From contig DXVF01000020.1 in assembly GCA_019417465.1 (NCBI GenBank), forward strand, positions 1-27,860: a stretch of DNA of 27,860 nucleotides, written 5' to 3'. Of this stretch, positions 16,241 through 25,332 are shown piece by piece. The notes beneath the pieces are model-generated. The model saw only the letters and a list, made by a program, of their open reading frames with translations, searched no databases and was not told where the DNA came from. The first letter of the stretch is position 1. The number at the start of each line of letters is the position of its first letter. A program made the position numbers and the translations under genes. Source of the stretch: Clostridiales bacterium. GTDB taxonomy: Bacteria; Bacillota; Clostridia; TANB77; CAG-508.

Positions 16241-16938
16241 TTATTTTTCGCCGTCTAATGCACGTTCTGCTTGAGATTTTCTTAAGTATAGAGGAGAGAG
16301 TGTATTAGAATTTTGTATAAGTCCTTTTTGAAATTTATCGAAAGCGGATAAAGCTATGCTGATGCTTGATTGCATGTTTTGCTCTTCTGTAGCGAATTTA
16401 ACTTTTTCAAAATTTTGGGATATAGCATTTTTGTGAACTACAGAACCATCACCAACAAATGTTATATAGTTATCTTTATATTTTTTTAACAATGTAATAA
16501 TATCATTTATATTGCTTGCAGATAAGTCTTCTTTTAATGTATATGTACTGTTTTCTAAATTGTATAGAGCAAAATATACATTATCATTTTTTGCATCAAT
16601 CATACAAGCGATTAATCCATTTGTTTTTATATTATAAGCTAAACTTTCTAAAGAGTTAATACCTATAATAGGAATATTTGTTACATCAGAAAAAGCTTTC
16701 ACAGTTGAAATACCAATTCTAAGTCCTGTAAAAGAGCCGTGGACCGAATGCAACAACTAAGTAAATCTACATCTTGCAAATTTATTTTTGACTCTTTAAG
16801 AAGGCTATCTACTAGTGGCATTAATTTTTGTGAATGTGTTTTTTCATCATTATTGTGCTTTTCCATAATTAAATTTTTATCTTCTAAAAGGCAAACACTA
16901 CAAATTTTAGAAGATGTATCTATTGCTAGTATTTTCAA
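16241..16938 (-). CDS. tsaB: tRNA t6A biosynthesis protein TsaB, doubly +1 recoded
   Basis: TsaB is the pseudo-ASKHA partner of TsaD in t6A37 synthesis. The reconstructed protein is about 231 residues, the family norm: MKILAIDTSSKICSV, HSQKLMPLVDSLL and the conserved CIGPGSFTGLRIG, then AFSDVTNIPIIGINSLESLA. The loop GPGSFTG is broken twice: on the sense strand ATT-C-GGT-CCA-C-GGC-TCT has an extra C before each glycine (CGG at 16746-16744 and 16739-16737). Both must be skipped to join the halves. Triplet reading of the first would give RSTALLQ and a stop. The start is TTG at 16938 behind AGAGG. CGG split as GAC-GGC near the 3' end is read normally. It lies between tsaE and rimI. Confidence 0.9.
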
Positions 16939-16960
16939 TTTAAAGTTAACCTCTTTTCAT

Positions 16961-17426
16961 TTAATTTAAAATTTTACTAAAATCAAAATTAGAAAAACGT
17001 TCTCCATGTGGAATAAGTTTTAGATTCCTATTTTCAAGATTATTTTCATCTTTTGAGAAAACTATGTGAAGATAATCTTTTGGAAGAGCATCTTTTATTA
17101 GTTCACCCCATTCTATTATGCAAATACCATTATTAAAATATTCTTCTCCACCAATTGCATAAAATTCATCTACATCTGATAATCGATATACATCAAAGTG
17201 ATAAATGTTTACAGAATCTTTATGATATTCGTTAACAATAGTAAAAGTAGGACTAGATATTTCATCATCTAATCCGAAGTGTTTTAATATACCTTGTGTA
17301 AATTTTGTTTTACCGGGAACCAAGTTCGCCAGTTAAAACAATAACATCTCCATTTCTTAAGTATGAGGCAAATTGACTTGCAAACAAAATTGTGTCATCC
17401 TCTTTTTGGCTAATAAAATTATACAT
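16961..17426 (-). CDS. tsaE: tRNA t6A biosynthesis ATPase TsaE, +1 recoded
   Basis: TsaE is the P-loop ATPase that drives the TsaB-TsaD cycle of t6A formation. The start is the ATG at 17426 behind AAAGGTG. MYNFISQKEDDTILFASQF leads to VIVLTGELGS; the frame then reads TCC-CGG-TAA, an immediate stop. Skipping the C (CGG at 17315-17313) gives TCC-GGT-AAA-ACA, which completes the Walker A GELGSGKT at residue 38. SPTFTIVNEYH, IYHFDVYRL and IIEWGE follow. The full protein is about 154 residues, the normal size. Reading only the downstream piece would omit the P-loop strand. It is the first gene of the tsaE-tsaB-rimI row. Confidence 0.92.
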
Positions 17427-17464
17427 GATTTCACCTTTTTATTTAGTATTATTTCTTTTGATAT

Positions 17465-17494
17465 TTTATATTAGTTTTAGGCATTTGTAAACAA
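17465..17494 (-). promoter_or_regulatory. Promoter of the tsaE operon
   Basis: On the minus strand TTGTTT (17494-17489) and TATAAA (17470-17465) are 18 bases apart, about 40 bases before the tsaE ATG. The match is moderate. Confidence 0.5.
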
Positions 17495-17571
17495 TTTATA
17501 ACAAAAAAATAAGGTGAATTTTGGAAGTGTAAAATAGTAACATTTTTAAGATAAAGTTTTGACAAAAAGTA

Positions 17572-17600
17572 TTGAAGATAAAGTAGTTTTGTGGTAGTAT
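17572..17600 (+). promoter_or_regulatory. Candidate rightward promoter
   Basis: TTGAAG at 17572-17577 and TAGTAT at 17595-17600, preceded by TGTGG, have 17-base spacing. A TTGACA at 17559-17564 lies just upstream but has no good partner. It would drive transcription across the racemase remnant into the membrane-protein genes. Confidence 0.45.
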
Positions 17601-17650
17601 AGGCATTAAATAAAAATAAGAGTTTATAGAAAGTAAGTAGAATTATATGA

Positions 17651-17761
17651 GATAATCAAAATATTAGTGTTGAGGAGTTATCTCAAAAATGTGACACAAT
17701 CAATTATGAAATTTTAAGTACGGTTAAAGTTCGTGTATCTAGAAAATTTATAAAAGAATAG
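17651..17761 (+). pseudogene. C-terminal remnant of an alanine/serine racemase
   Basis: Thirty-six codons, open only from a TGA at 17648-17650 to the TAG at 17759-17761, read NISVEELSQKCDTINYEIL followed by STVKVRVSRKFIKE. This matches the end of Alr/VanT-type PLP racemases, in which the pattern EEL-x-TINYEI-x-RVPR-Y closes the C-terminal barrel. No start or upstream body is present, so it is the tail of a deleted gene. CGT serves as arginine here. The two small membrane-protein genes that follow may have been its former neighbours. Confidence 0.7.
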
Positions 17762-17796
17762 TCGTTTTAACGAGTAATTTAAAAGTGAGGTTATAT

Positions 17797-18189
17797 ATGA
17801 AAAAGATAATAAATAAAGACAGTTGCTTACTATATTGTGTAATCTATACAATAACAACAATATTAAATAGCATACTTTATTTGTGTCAAGGATTAAGAGA
17901 TGATCCGAGTGGTAATTGGCACGAATTAGACAGAGCATTAATAATCTTTATTGGTGTTTTAGCATTACAATTATATAGAAAATTAGAATTTAAGAATAAG
18001 TTTTTAAACATTATTTGTGCATATATTCCAACAATGTTATTAACATTTTTATATGTGTTTTTAATGGGGTTAAGAGAAGCACTAGCAAAAAGTGCTTATA
18101 AAGATATTTTTATCAATTACACATCATTATTTATTTTGGTAGTTGTTATAGATTTAGTAGTAAAAAAGATTAGAAATAGAAAAAGATAA
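17797..18189 (+). CDS. Small four-helix membrane protein, unknown function
   Basis: A 130-residue protein that I do not recognise with certainty. It has four hydrophobic segments at about residues 10-30, 48-63, 72-95 and 105-123, and a basic end (KKIRNRKR), which suggests a cytoplasmic C-terminus. The polar stretch DDPSGNWHELDRA between helices 1 and 2 would face outside. The start is ATG 17797, after GTGAGG; the GTG at 17785 is part of that site. The next gene follows after 24 bases. Confidence 0.75.
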   Translation: MKKIINKDSCLLYCVIYTITTILNSILYLCQGLRDDPSGNWHELDRALIIFIGVLALQLYRKLEFKNKFLNIICAYIPTMLLTFLYVFLMGLREALAKSAYKDIFINYTSLFILVVVIDLVVKKIRNRKR

Positions 18190-18213
18190 ATTACAAGTTA
18201 TGGAGGAATGATT

Positions 18214-18453
18214 ATGAAAAAGAAAGTGATTATAATAGTTGTAGTAATAGCATTATTGATTTTATTATTTCCAATAAGGATGCAATTAAAAGATGGAGGC
18301 TCTGTCAAATATAAGGCAATTTTATATAGTGTTACTAAAGTTCATTCATTGATGCCAGAAGATGAGGCAGAAACAAGTGGGAAAGTTAAACCTTATAATG
18401 ATGGTTTTGAAATAGAAATATTAGGTTGTAAAATATATAGTAATGTGAAATAG
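18214..18453 (+). CDS. Small membrane-anchored protein, unknown function
   Basis: A 79-residue protein with one N-terminal membrane helix (KKKVIIIVVVIALLILLF, about residues 2-20) and a soluble part: LKDGGSVKYKAILYSVTKVH and DGFEIEILGCKIYSNVK. Short proteins with a KDGGTxxYxA-xLY core are common in Bacillota and have no assigned function. GGAGG precedes ATG 18214 by seven bases; the ATG at 18208 is too close. A terminator follows. Confidence 0.75.
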   Translation: MKKKVIIIVVVIALLILLFPIRMQLKDGGSVKYKAILYSVTKVHSLMPEDEAETSGKVKPYNDGFEIEILGCKIYSNVK

Positions 18454-18470
18454 AAATTACAATTCTAAAT

Positions 18471-18508
18471 GCGAATGATTAATTATAAAATCATTTGCTT
18501 TTTATTTT
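18471..18508 (+). terminator. Rho-independent terminator
   Basis: GCGAATGATT at 18471-18480 pairs with AATCATTTGC at 18489-18498 (one G-T pair), followed by a T-rich tail. Confidence 0.8.
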
Positions 18509-18516
18509 ACTACAAT

Positions 18517-18584
18517 ATGAAAAATATTTCATTTTATATTGACTAAAATAAAAATCTATAATATAATATGAAAAAAAATTCATA
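18517..18584. promoter_or_regulatory. Candidate TetR operators around the ABC operon promoter
   Basis: Two dyads with the half-site ATGAA flank the promoter: ATGAAAAATATTTCAT at 18517-18532, just before the -35, and TATGAA(6 A)TTCATA at 18567-18584, over the transcription start. They fit binding by the TetR-family protein encoded in the same operon. This is inference from symmetry and position. Confidence 0.55.
18539..18567 (+). promoter_or_regulatory. Promoter of the ABC transporter operon
   Basis: TTGACT at 18539-18544 and TATAAT at 18562-18567 are separated by exactly 17 bases. Confidence 0.85.
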
Positions 18585-18603
18585 TAATAAAGGAGAGATT
18601 AAA

Positions 18604-19314
18604 GTGAAAAATTTTATTAAATTAGAAAATGTAACAAAAACATATAAAATAGGCGAAAAGAGTTTTTATGCAGTGAAAGATATGTCTTTTTCTATTCCAA
18701 AAGGAGAATTTGTAGTAATACTTGGTCCATCAGGAGCAGGAAAATCTACTTTATTAAATTTATTAGGAGGTATGGATTCAGTAACAAGTGGAGATATAAT
18801 TATAGATGGAGAAAATATTGGGAAATATAACTCTTGCGAGCTAACAAACTATAGAGCAGCAAATATAGGGTTCATATTTCAATTCTATAATATACTTCCA
18901 ACATTAACAGTATTAGAAAATGTTGAATTAGTAAATGATATTGTAAAAAACACAAAAAATGCAAAAGAAATTTTAAAAGATGTAGGATTAGGAGAACATT
19001 TTAATAAATTTCCTAATCAATTATCTGGAGGAGAACAGCAAAGAGTTTCAATAGCAAGAGCAATAGCTAAAAATCCAAAATTACTTTTATGTGATGAGCC
19101 AACAGGTGCATTAGATTCCAAAACAGGTGTAGAGGTTTTAAAACTTCTAAAAAAACAATGCGATTCAAATAATGGAGAAAATACAGTAATAATAGTAACA
19201 CATAATAGTTTAATTGCAGAAATTGCAGATAGAGTTATAAAAGTAAAAAATGGAAAATTAGATTCTATAGAAGAAAATAAAAATCCAAAAAATATTGATG
19301 AGGTGAAATGGTAA
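18604..19314 (+). CDS. ABC transporter ATP-binding protein (MacB/LolD type)
   Basis: A 236-residue ATPase. It has Walker A LGPSGAGKST (about residues 42-51), the Q-loop FIFQFYNILPTLT, the signature NQLSGGEQQRVSIARAI, and Walker B LLLCDEPTGALDSKT with the H-loop in IIVTHN. The FYNILPTLTVLENVEL and PTGALDSKTG segments are typical of the MacB/LolD class that pairs with FtsX-like permeases. GTG 18604 behind AAAGGAGAG is chosen; the ATG at 18568 lies on the promoter and operator and cannot be in the transcript. It overlaps the permease start by 7 bases. Confidence 0.93.
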   Translation: MKNFIKLENVTKTYKIGEKSFYAVKDMSFSIPKGEFVVILGPSGAGKSTLLNLLGGMDSVTSGDIIIDGENIGKYNSCELTNYRAANIGFIFQFYNILPTLTVLENVELVNDIVKNTKNAKEILKDVGLGEHFNKFPNQLSGGEQQRVSIARAIAKNPKLLLCDEPTGALDSKTGVEVLKLLKKQCDSNNGENTVIIVTHNSLIAEIADRVIKVKNGKLDSIEENKNPKNIDEVKW

Positions 19315-21699
19315 AAATGAGTAAATTAAGAAAGAAATTAATAAGAGATATAAAACTCAATAAAAGCCAGTTTGTTACAATATTTTTGATGGTTTTTATA
19401 GGGACGTTAGCATATAGTGGGATAGAAAGCTATATGAAAGGAATGCAAGTAACAGCAGATACTTTTTATAGTGAAAATAATTTACAAGACTTAAATGTAA
19501 TGGGAGCAAATTTTACAGAAAATGATTTAAATGATATAAAAGAGATAGAAAATGTAAAAGATGCTGAAAGAAAATTAGTTGTTACAGCAAATCATATAAC
19601 AGATGGAGATAAAATATTATCGTTAAGTTTTATAGAAACAAATAATATTTCTAAACTTTATATTATAGATGGAGAAAACTTTGATAGTAATAAGTCTGGT
19701 GTATGGTTAGATAATTTCTATGCAATAGAAAATAATTTAAAAGTTGGAGATACAATAAAAATCAAGTATGATGATTATACATTTGAAGAAGAGATTTTAG
19801 GACTTATAAATGTTCCAGATCATTTGTATGATGTAAAAGATGAATCTGAACTATTCCCAGACCATTCAGACTTTGGTTTTGCTTATCTATCAAGTAACGA
19901 ACTAAAAGAATATGTAAAAAGAAGAGCAATGCAAAACCTTAATATACAAGATGAAGAAAGTTTTAATAATTTAGTTACAGATTTTAATTTTAAAGATAAT
20001 CTTATATTTAACTATATTATGGTAGATGTTGATAATAAGGAAAATGTATCGATTGTGAAAGACGAAATAGAAGAAAAAATTAAAAATGCTATAGCGATTA
20101 TAAAAATAGAAGATTCGGCTTCATATAGGCAATATCAAGGAGAAATAGATGAAGGAAAAACTTATGTAGGAGTATTTTCAGGATTGTTTATTTTTATTGC
20201 AATGTTATCAGTTGTAACAACAATGACGAGAGTTGTAAATAAGCAAAAAATACAAATAGGAACATTAAAGGCTTTAGGGTTTAAAGATAGGAAAATCATA
20301 CTACATTATATTAGTTATGGTTTTTGGATTTCGGCCGTAGCAGCAATACTTGGAATTTTTGCAGGATATTATTTAATAGGAAATATGTTTATTAGTATGG
20401 AAATGGCATTTTTTGAAATACCAAACGGAGCTCCTATAATAGAAAACAAGTCTTATATTGTAGCTGCTATTATTGTGCTATGTGTTATATTTGTAACTTA
20501 CTTAACATGTAGAAAACAATTAAAAGAAAAACCAGCAGATAGCTTAAGAAATGAAATGCCAAAAGTAAAAGGAAATTCTTTAAATCTGACAACAAAAGGT
20601 ATTTTTAAACAATTAAGTTTTGTAAGCAAATGGAATATAAGAGATATGTTTAGAAATAAAGTTAGAACAATTACAGGAATTGCTGGAGTAACTGGATGTT
20701 CTATGCTAATTGTATGTTCTTTTGGAATGCTTGATAGTATGAATCATTTTATTGAACTACAATTTGAAGATTTATTTAATTTTGATTATAAGTTGGTTAT
20801 AAAGGAAGATATCTCAGAACAAGACTTAGATACACTAAAAGAAAAATATGGAGATAATACTTCACAAAGTTATTTAATAGAAATAAAAGATAAAGAAGGA
20901 AATAAAGAATCTAATAATATTTTTATTACTGACAGCAAAGATTATGTTAGATTTATTGATAACAAAGAAAATTTTATAAAAGTAGATAATAATGAAGGTG
21001 TATATATAACTTATAAATTTGCTAAAACTAAAGGATATGAAATAGGAGATACCATAGAATGGCATTTAACTCGGAAATAATGAGTATTATAAATCAAAAA
21101 TAGTTGGATTTAATAAGGATCCACAAAATCAAAATATGACAATGACAAGAGAATATTTTGAAAGTTTAGGAAATACTTATAATCCAGATTCTTTATATAC
21201 AAACATAGATTTAAGTAATACGAAAGAAATAGAAAATGTAGAACTAATACAAAACAAAAATAGCTTAAAAGAAGGGATGAATAACATGTTATCCGCTATG
21301 CAAAGCATGATATGTTTAATTATTGGGGTTGCTATACTTCTTGGAATAGTTATTATTTATAATTTAGGAATATTATCATATACAGAAAAAGGGTATCAAT
21401 TTGCAACATTAAAAGTTTTAGGTTTTAATGATAAAAAAATAAAAAAAGTATTTGTAAAACAAAATAATATTATAGCTGTTATATCAATTATATTAGGGCT
21501 TCCATTAGGATTTTATTTAACAGATTGGTTGTTTAAAACAGCAATAGAAGAAAGTTATGATTTTGGAGCAAGTATTGGAATATTAACATATATATATGGT
21601 GCTATAGGAACAGTTGTAGTTTCGTTAATTGTGTCAAAACTGGTAAGCAAAAAAATCAATAAAATTGATATGGTAAGTAGTCTAAAAGGAAACGAATAA
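19308..21699 (+). CDS. FtsX-like ABC permease, +1 recoded
   Basis: A permease of about 796 residues with two FtsX domains. It has a first membrane helix at about residues 18-38, a large extracellular MacB-like domain to about 285, helices at about 290-310, 340-365 and 380-400, then a second copy beginning KWNIRDMFRNKVRTI at about 440. At 21072 the frame reads ACT-CGG-AAA-TAA; skipping the C gives ACT-GGA-AAT-AAT (residue 589) and the second half, with its last three helices, continues to 21699. Such MacB-type permeases usually export peptides, lipoproteins or toxic compounds, or act as mechanotransmitters. The substrate is unknown. Two starts, 19308 and 19317, are possible. Confidence 0.88.
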
Positions 21700-21711
21700 G
21701 GAGTGAAAAAT

Positions 21712-22305
21712 ATGGGAGAAATAAGAGAGCCTATAAAAAGAACATCAATAGAAAAGAAAAATAAAATTATTAAAAAGGGTTTTGAAATAATGTGTGAAAA
21801 AGGTTATCATAATGTTAGTACAGTAGATATTGCAAAATATGCAGGAGTTTCAACAGGTATAATATATCAATACTTCACTGATAAAAGAGATATTTTTATA
21901 GAAGGTGTAAAAGACTATGCAAATAAAATAGTATTTCCAATGATTGATATATTAGATAACAATAAACTAAAATTTTCTAATTTGGAAGAACTAATAAATA
22001 AAATGATAGATAATTTTATTAAAGAACATACGATGACAAAAAAGGCACATGAAGAGTTAATGGCAATGAGCCATTTGGATGATGAAATAGCAGAATTATT
22101 CAACAATGCTGAGATGGAAATGACAGAGAAAATTGTTAAAGTATTTGCAGAAAATAATAGGAAAGTGTCAAAAGAGAATATTCATATTACTTATGGAATA
22201 ATAGACAATTTTTGTCATGAAGTAGTTTATCATAAACATCAAGAATTAAATTACGATGAAATGAAAGCTAAAGTAATAGAAATAGTGATGATGTTAATGA
22301 AATAA
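21712..22305 (+). CDS. TetR family transcriptional regulator
   Basis: A 197-residue regulator. IIKKGFEIMCEKGYHNVSTVDIAKYAGVSTGIIYQYFTDKRDIF (in part) is the TetR helix-turn-helix at about residues 17-60, followed by an all-helical ligand domain. The start is ATG 21712 behind AAGGAG; a GTG at 21703 is within that site. It lies 12 bases after the permease and probably represses the operon through the dyads at 18517-18584. The ligand is unknown. Confidence 0.92.
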   Translation: MGEIREPIKRTSIEKKNKIIKKGFEIMCEKGYHNVSTVDIAKYAGVSTGIIYQYFTDKRDIFIEGVKDYANKIVFPMIDILDNNKLKFSNLEELINKMIDNFIKEHTMTKKAHEELMAMSHLDDEIAELFNNAEMEMTEKIVKVFAENNRKVSKENIHITYGIIDNFCHEVVYHKHQELNYDEMKAKVIEIVMMLMK

Positions 22306-22322
22306 TAGAAAGAGTGATATAA

Positions 22323-23101
22323 ATGGAAATGTTTACGGGTTTGCTAATACCATTTTTGGGTACAACTTTAGGAGCGTCAATGGTATTTTTTATGAAAAAT
22401 AAAATGAATAGTAAAGTAGAAAAACTACTTTTAGGATTTGCGTCTGGAGTGATGATTGCAGCTTCTATATGGTCCTTAATTATTCCAGCAATAGATATGG
22501 CAGAAGAGCAGGGGAAAGTGGCTTGGATTCCTGCAAGTATGGGATTTTTATTTGGAGTTATATTTTTACTTGTATTAGATAGTGTTATACCACATCTACA
22601 TTTAAAAAGTGATAAACCAGAAGGAGTAAAGTCGAAATTAAAAAAGACAACGATGATGTTTTTTGCAGTAACCTTGCATAATATACCAGAAGGAATGGCA
22701 GTAGGTGTTACATTTGCAGGAGCAATGACTCGGAAATGCTGGAATAACAATAGCAGGAGCATTTGCGCTAGCAATAGGAATAGCAATTCAGAACTTTCCA
22801 GAAGGAGCAATTATATCTATGCCATTAAAAAGTGAAGGAGTATCAAAATCAAAAGCATTTTTATATGGCACACTTTCAGGAATAGTTGAGCCAGCCCGGT
22901 GCAATTATCACAATATTACTTACAAATACAGTTATTCCAATATTACCTTATTTATTATCATTTGCAGCAGGAGCAATGATTTATGTAGTGGTAGAAGAAC
23001 TAATACCAGAATCACAAGTAGGAGAACATTCTAATATTGGCACAATAGGTGTAGCAATAGGTTTTGTAATCATGATGATATTAGATGTAGCACTTGGATA
23101 A
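22323..23101 (+). CDS. ZIP family metal transporter, doubly +1 recoded
   Basis: A ZIP (ZupT-like) permease of about 258 residues and eight helices that takes up zinc or other divalent metals. TLHNIPEGMAVG and IQNFPEGAIIS are the two metal-site helices. Two breaks: at 22731 ACT-CGG-AAA-TGC becomes ACT-GGA-AAT-GCT (residue 137), leading to GITIAGAFALAIGIA; at 22897, in the shifted frame, GCC-CGG-TGC becomes GCC-GGT-GCA (residue 192), giving VEPAGAIIT, the conserved helix-6 motif of this family. The two steps join three open segments into one standard-length protein. It begins 17 bases after the TetR gene and may share its promoter. A split CGG (ACG-GGT) near the start is read normally. Confidence 0.92.
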
Positions 23102-23180
23102 AATAGAAAATAGGTTGTAAATTACAATTATCTAAGATAAATTTACTTGGAATTAAATCAAAGCAAGAAAGTGATATTTG

Positions 23181-23217
23181 AAAAATGAAGTACATTTTGG
23201 TGTTTACTTCATTTTTT
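23181..23217 (+). terminator. Rho-independent terminator before lepA
   Basis: AAAAATGAAGTA at 23181-23192 pairs with TACTTCATTTTT at 23205-23216, followed by T. It ends the ABC-ZIP transcript. Confidence 0.85.
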
Positions 23218-23246
23218 AAATATATTTTTTTATCTTATTTATCCTA

Positions 23247-23275
23247 TTGCTAAAAAAAATACTCTATGTTATTAT
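23247..23275 (+). promoter_or_regulatory. Promoter of lepA
   Basis: TTGCTA at 23247-23252 and TATTAT at 23270-23275 are 17 bases apart, about 20-28 bases before an AGGAGG site. Confidence 0.65.
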
Positions 23276-23303
23276 ACAATAGAGATAATCAGGAGGAAAT
23301 TTA

Positions 23304-25117
23304 ATGAAAGACAGAAAAAAATATATAAGGAATTTTAGCATAATTGCACATATAGATCATGGAAAGTCTACACTTGCAGACAGATTAATTGAAATGACAG
23401 GAGTACTTTCTAAAAGAGAAATGGAAAGTCAAGTTCTAGACAATATGGAAATAGAACGTGAAAGAGGAATAACAATAAAATCTCAAGCTGTTAGAATGTT
23501 ATACAAAGCAAAAGATGGACAAGAATATGAGTTCAATTTAATAGATACACCAGGGCATGTAGATTTTAACTATGAAGTCTCAAGAAGCTTAGCTGCATGT
23601 GATGGTGCAATATTGGTTGTAGATGCAAGCCAAGGTGTTGAAGCGCAAACACTCGCAAATGTATATCTAGCAATAGATAATAACTTAGAAATATTACCAG
23701 TAATTAATAAAATAGATTTGCCTAATGCAAGACCAGAAGAAGTAAAAAAAGAAATAGAAGATATAATTCGGAATTCCAGCAATGGATGCACCATGTATTT
23801 CAGCAAAGTCTGGACTAAATGTAGAAGAAGTGTTGGAAAGAATAGTAACAGATATACCTAGTCCTATAGGGGATGAAAATGAAAGCTTGCAGTGTTTAAT
23901 ATTCGATTCATTATACGATAATTATAAAGGCGCAATAGCATATGTCAGAGTGAAAAACGGAAAAGTAAAACCAGGTGATGAGATACTATTAATGGCTACC
24001 CAAAAGGTATTTACAGTTACAGAAGTAGGATATTTTGAACCAGGTACATATATACCATCAAAAGAACTTGAAGCAGGAGAAGTTCGGATATATTGCAGCA
24101 AGTATAAAAAATTTATCAGATATTAGTGTTGGTGATACAATTACATTAAATGAAAGTCCAGCAAAAGAATCACTTCCAGGATATAAAAAAGTAAATCCAA
24201 TGGTATATTGTGGATTATATCCTATAGATGGAAGCGATTATGAAAATTTAAAAGTTGCATTAGAAAAATTAAAATTAAATGATGCAGCTTTAGAATATGA
24301 ACAAGAAACTTCAGCTGCATTAGGATTTGGTTTTAGATGTGGATTTTTAGGACTTTTACATTTAGAAATAATAGAAGAAAGGCTAGACAGAGAATTTGAT
24401 TTAAGCTTAATAACTACATCACCATCAGTTATTTATAAAGTATATAAAACAGATGGACAAGTTATAGAACTATACAATCCATCAGATTTGCCAGCTCCAA
24501 ACGAAATATCATATATAGAAGAACCATTTGTTACAGCAGAAATCTTAACACCAAAAGAGTTTGTTGGGAATATAATGGAAATTTGTCAAAACAGACGTGG
24601 AATTTATATTGATATGAAATATCTAGATGAAACGAGGATTACTCTTATTTATGAATTACCATTAAATGAAATTATTTATGATTTTTTTGACCAACTAAAA
24701 TCTAAAACTAAAGGATATGCATCATTTGATTACGATTTTAAAGAATATAGAAGATCAGAACTTGTAAAATTAGATATATGGGTAAATGGAGAAAGTGTAG
24801 ATGCCTTATCATTTATAGTACATAAAGATAGTAGTTATGATAGAGGCAAAAAAATGGTAGAAAAATTAAAAGAAGTGATACCAAGACAACTATTTAGTAT
24901 TCCTATCCAAGCAGTTATTGGAGGAAAAATAATAGCAAGAGAAACGATATCTGCCATGAGGAAAGATGTTTTAGCTAAATGTTATGGTGGAGATATAACA
25001 AGAAAGAAGAAATTACTAGAAAAACAGAAAAAAGGAAAGAAAAAAATGAGACAAATAGGTAATGTAGATATTCCACAAGAAGCCTTTCTTTCTGTGCTAA
25101 AATTAAACGATGAGTAA
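23304..25117 (+). CDS. lepA: Elongation factor 4 (LepA), doubly +1 recoded
   Basis: The ribosome-associated GTPase EF4, about 603 residues after two recoding steps, matching the family length of about 600. NFSIIAHIDHGKSTLADRL is G1, ERERGITIKSQAVR is switch I, LIDTPGHVDF is G3 and INKIDLP is G4. The first break at 23769 reads ATT-CGG-AAT; skipping the C gives ATT-GGA-ATT-CCA, restoring EDIIGIPAMDAPCISAKSG (residue 156). The second, at 24085, reads GTT-CGG-ATA; skipping the C gives GTT-GGA-TAT-ATT, restoring EVGYIAASIK (residue 261), a universal LepA motif. The C-terminal AKCYGGDITRKKKLLEKQKKGKKKM (in part) is diagnostic. CGT encodes arginine twice in conserved sites. The family acts in translation and 30S biogenesis. 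Confidence 0.95.
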
Positions 25118-25332
25118 ATAACTATAAATATATAAAAGAATAGTAATCCTAAATCTATTGCTTAAATAAAAGTACAATATTTAAACGATTGTATAAATAA
25201 AAAAACTATGTAAAAAAATAGTATCAGATGAGTTTAAATCAGATTTTGTTATATAAAAGAAGCAACAGTAAAAGTATTAGAAGATAATATAGAAAATGCT
25301 TTAAACCAAGGTTAAGAAATGGAGATAGAAAA

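Noticed and set aside
25250..25320. Short coding remnant ending at about 25315 before rlmB
   Set aside because: About 20 codons look protein-like (ATVKVLEDNIENALNQG), but no start, no known family and no longer frame supports it.
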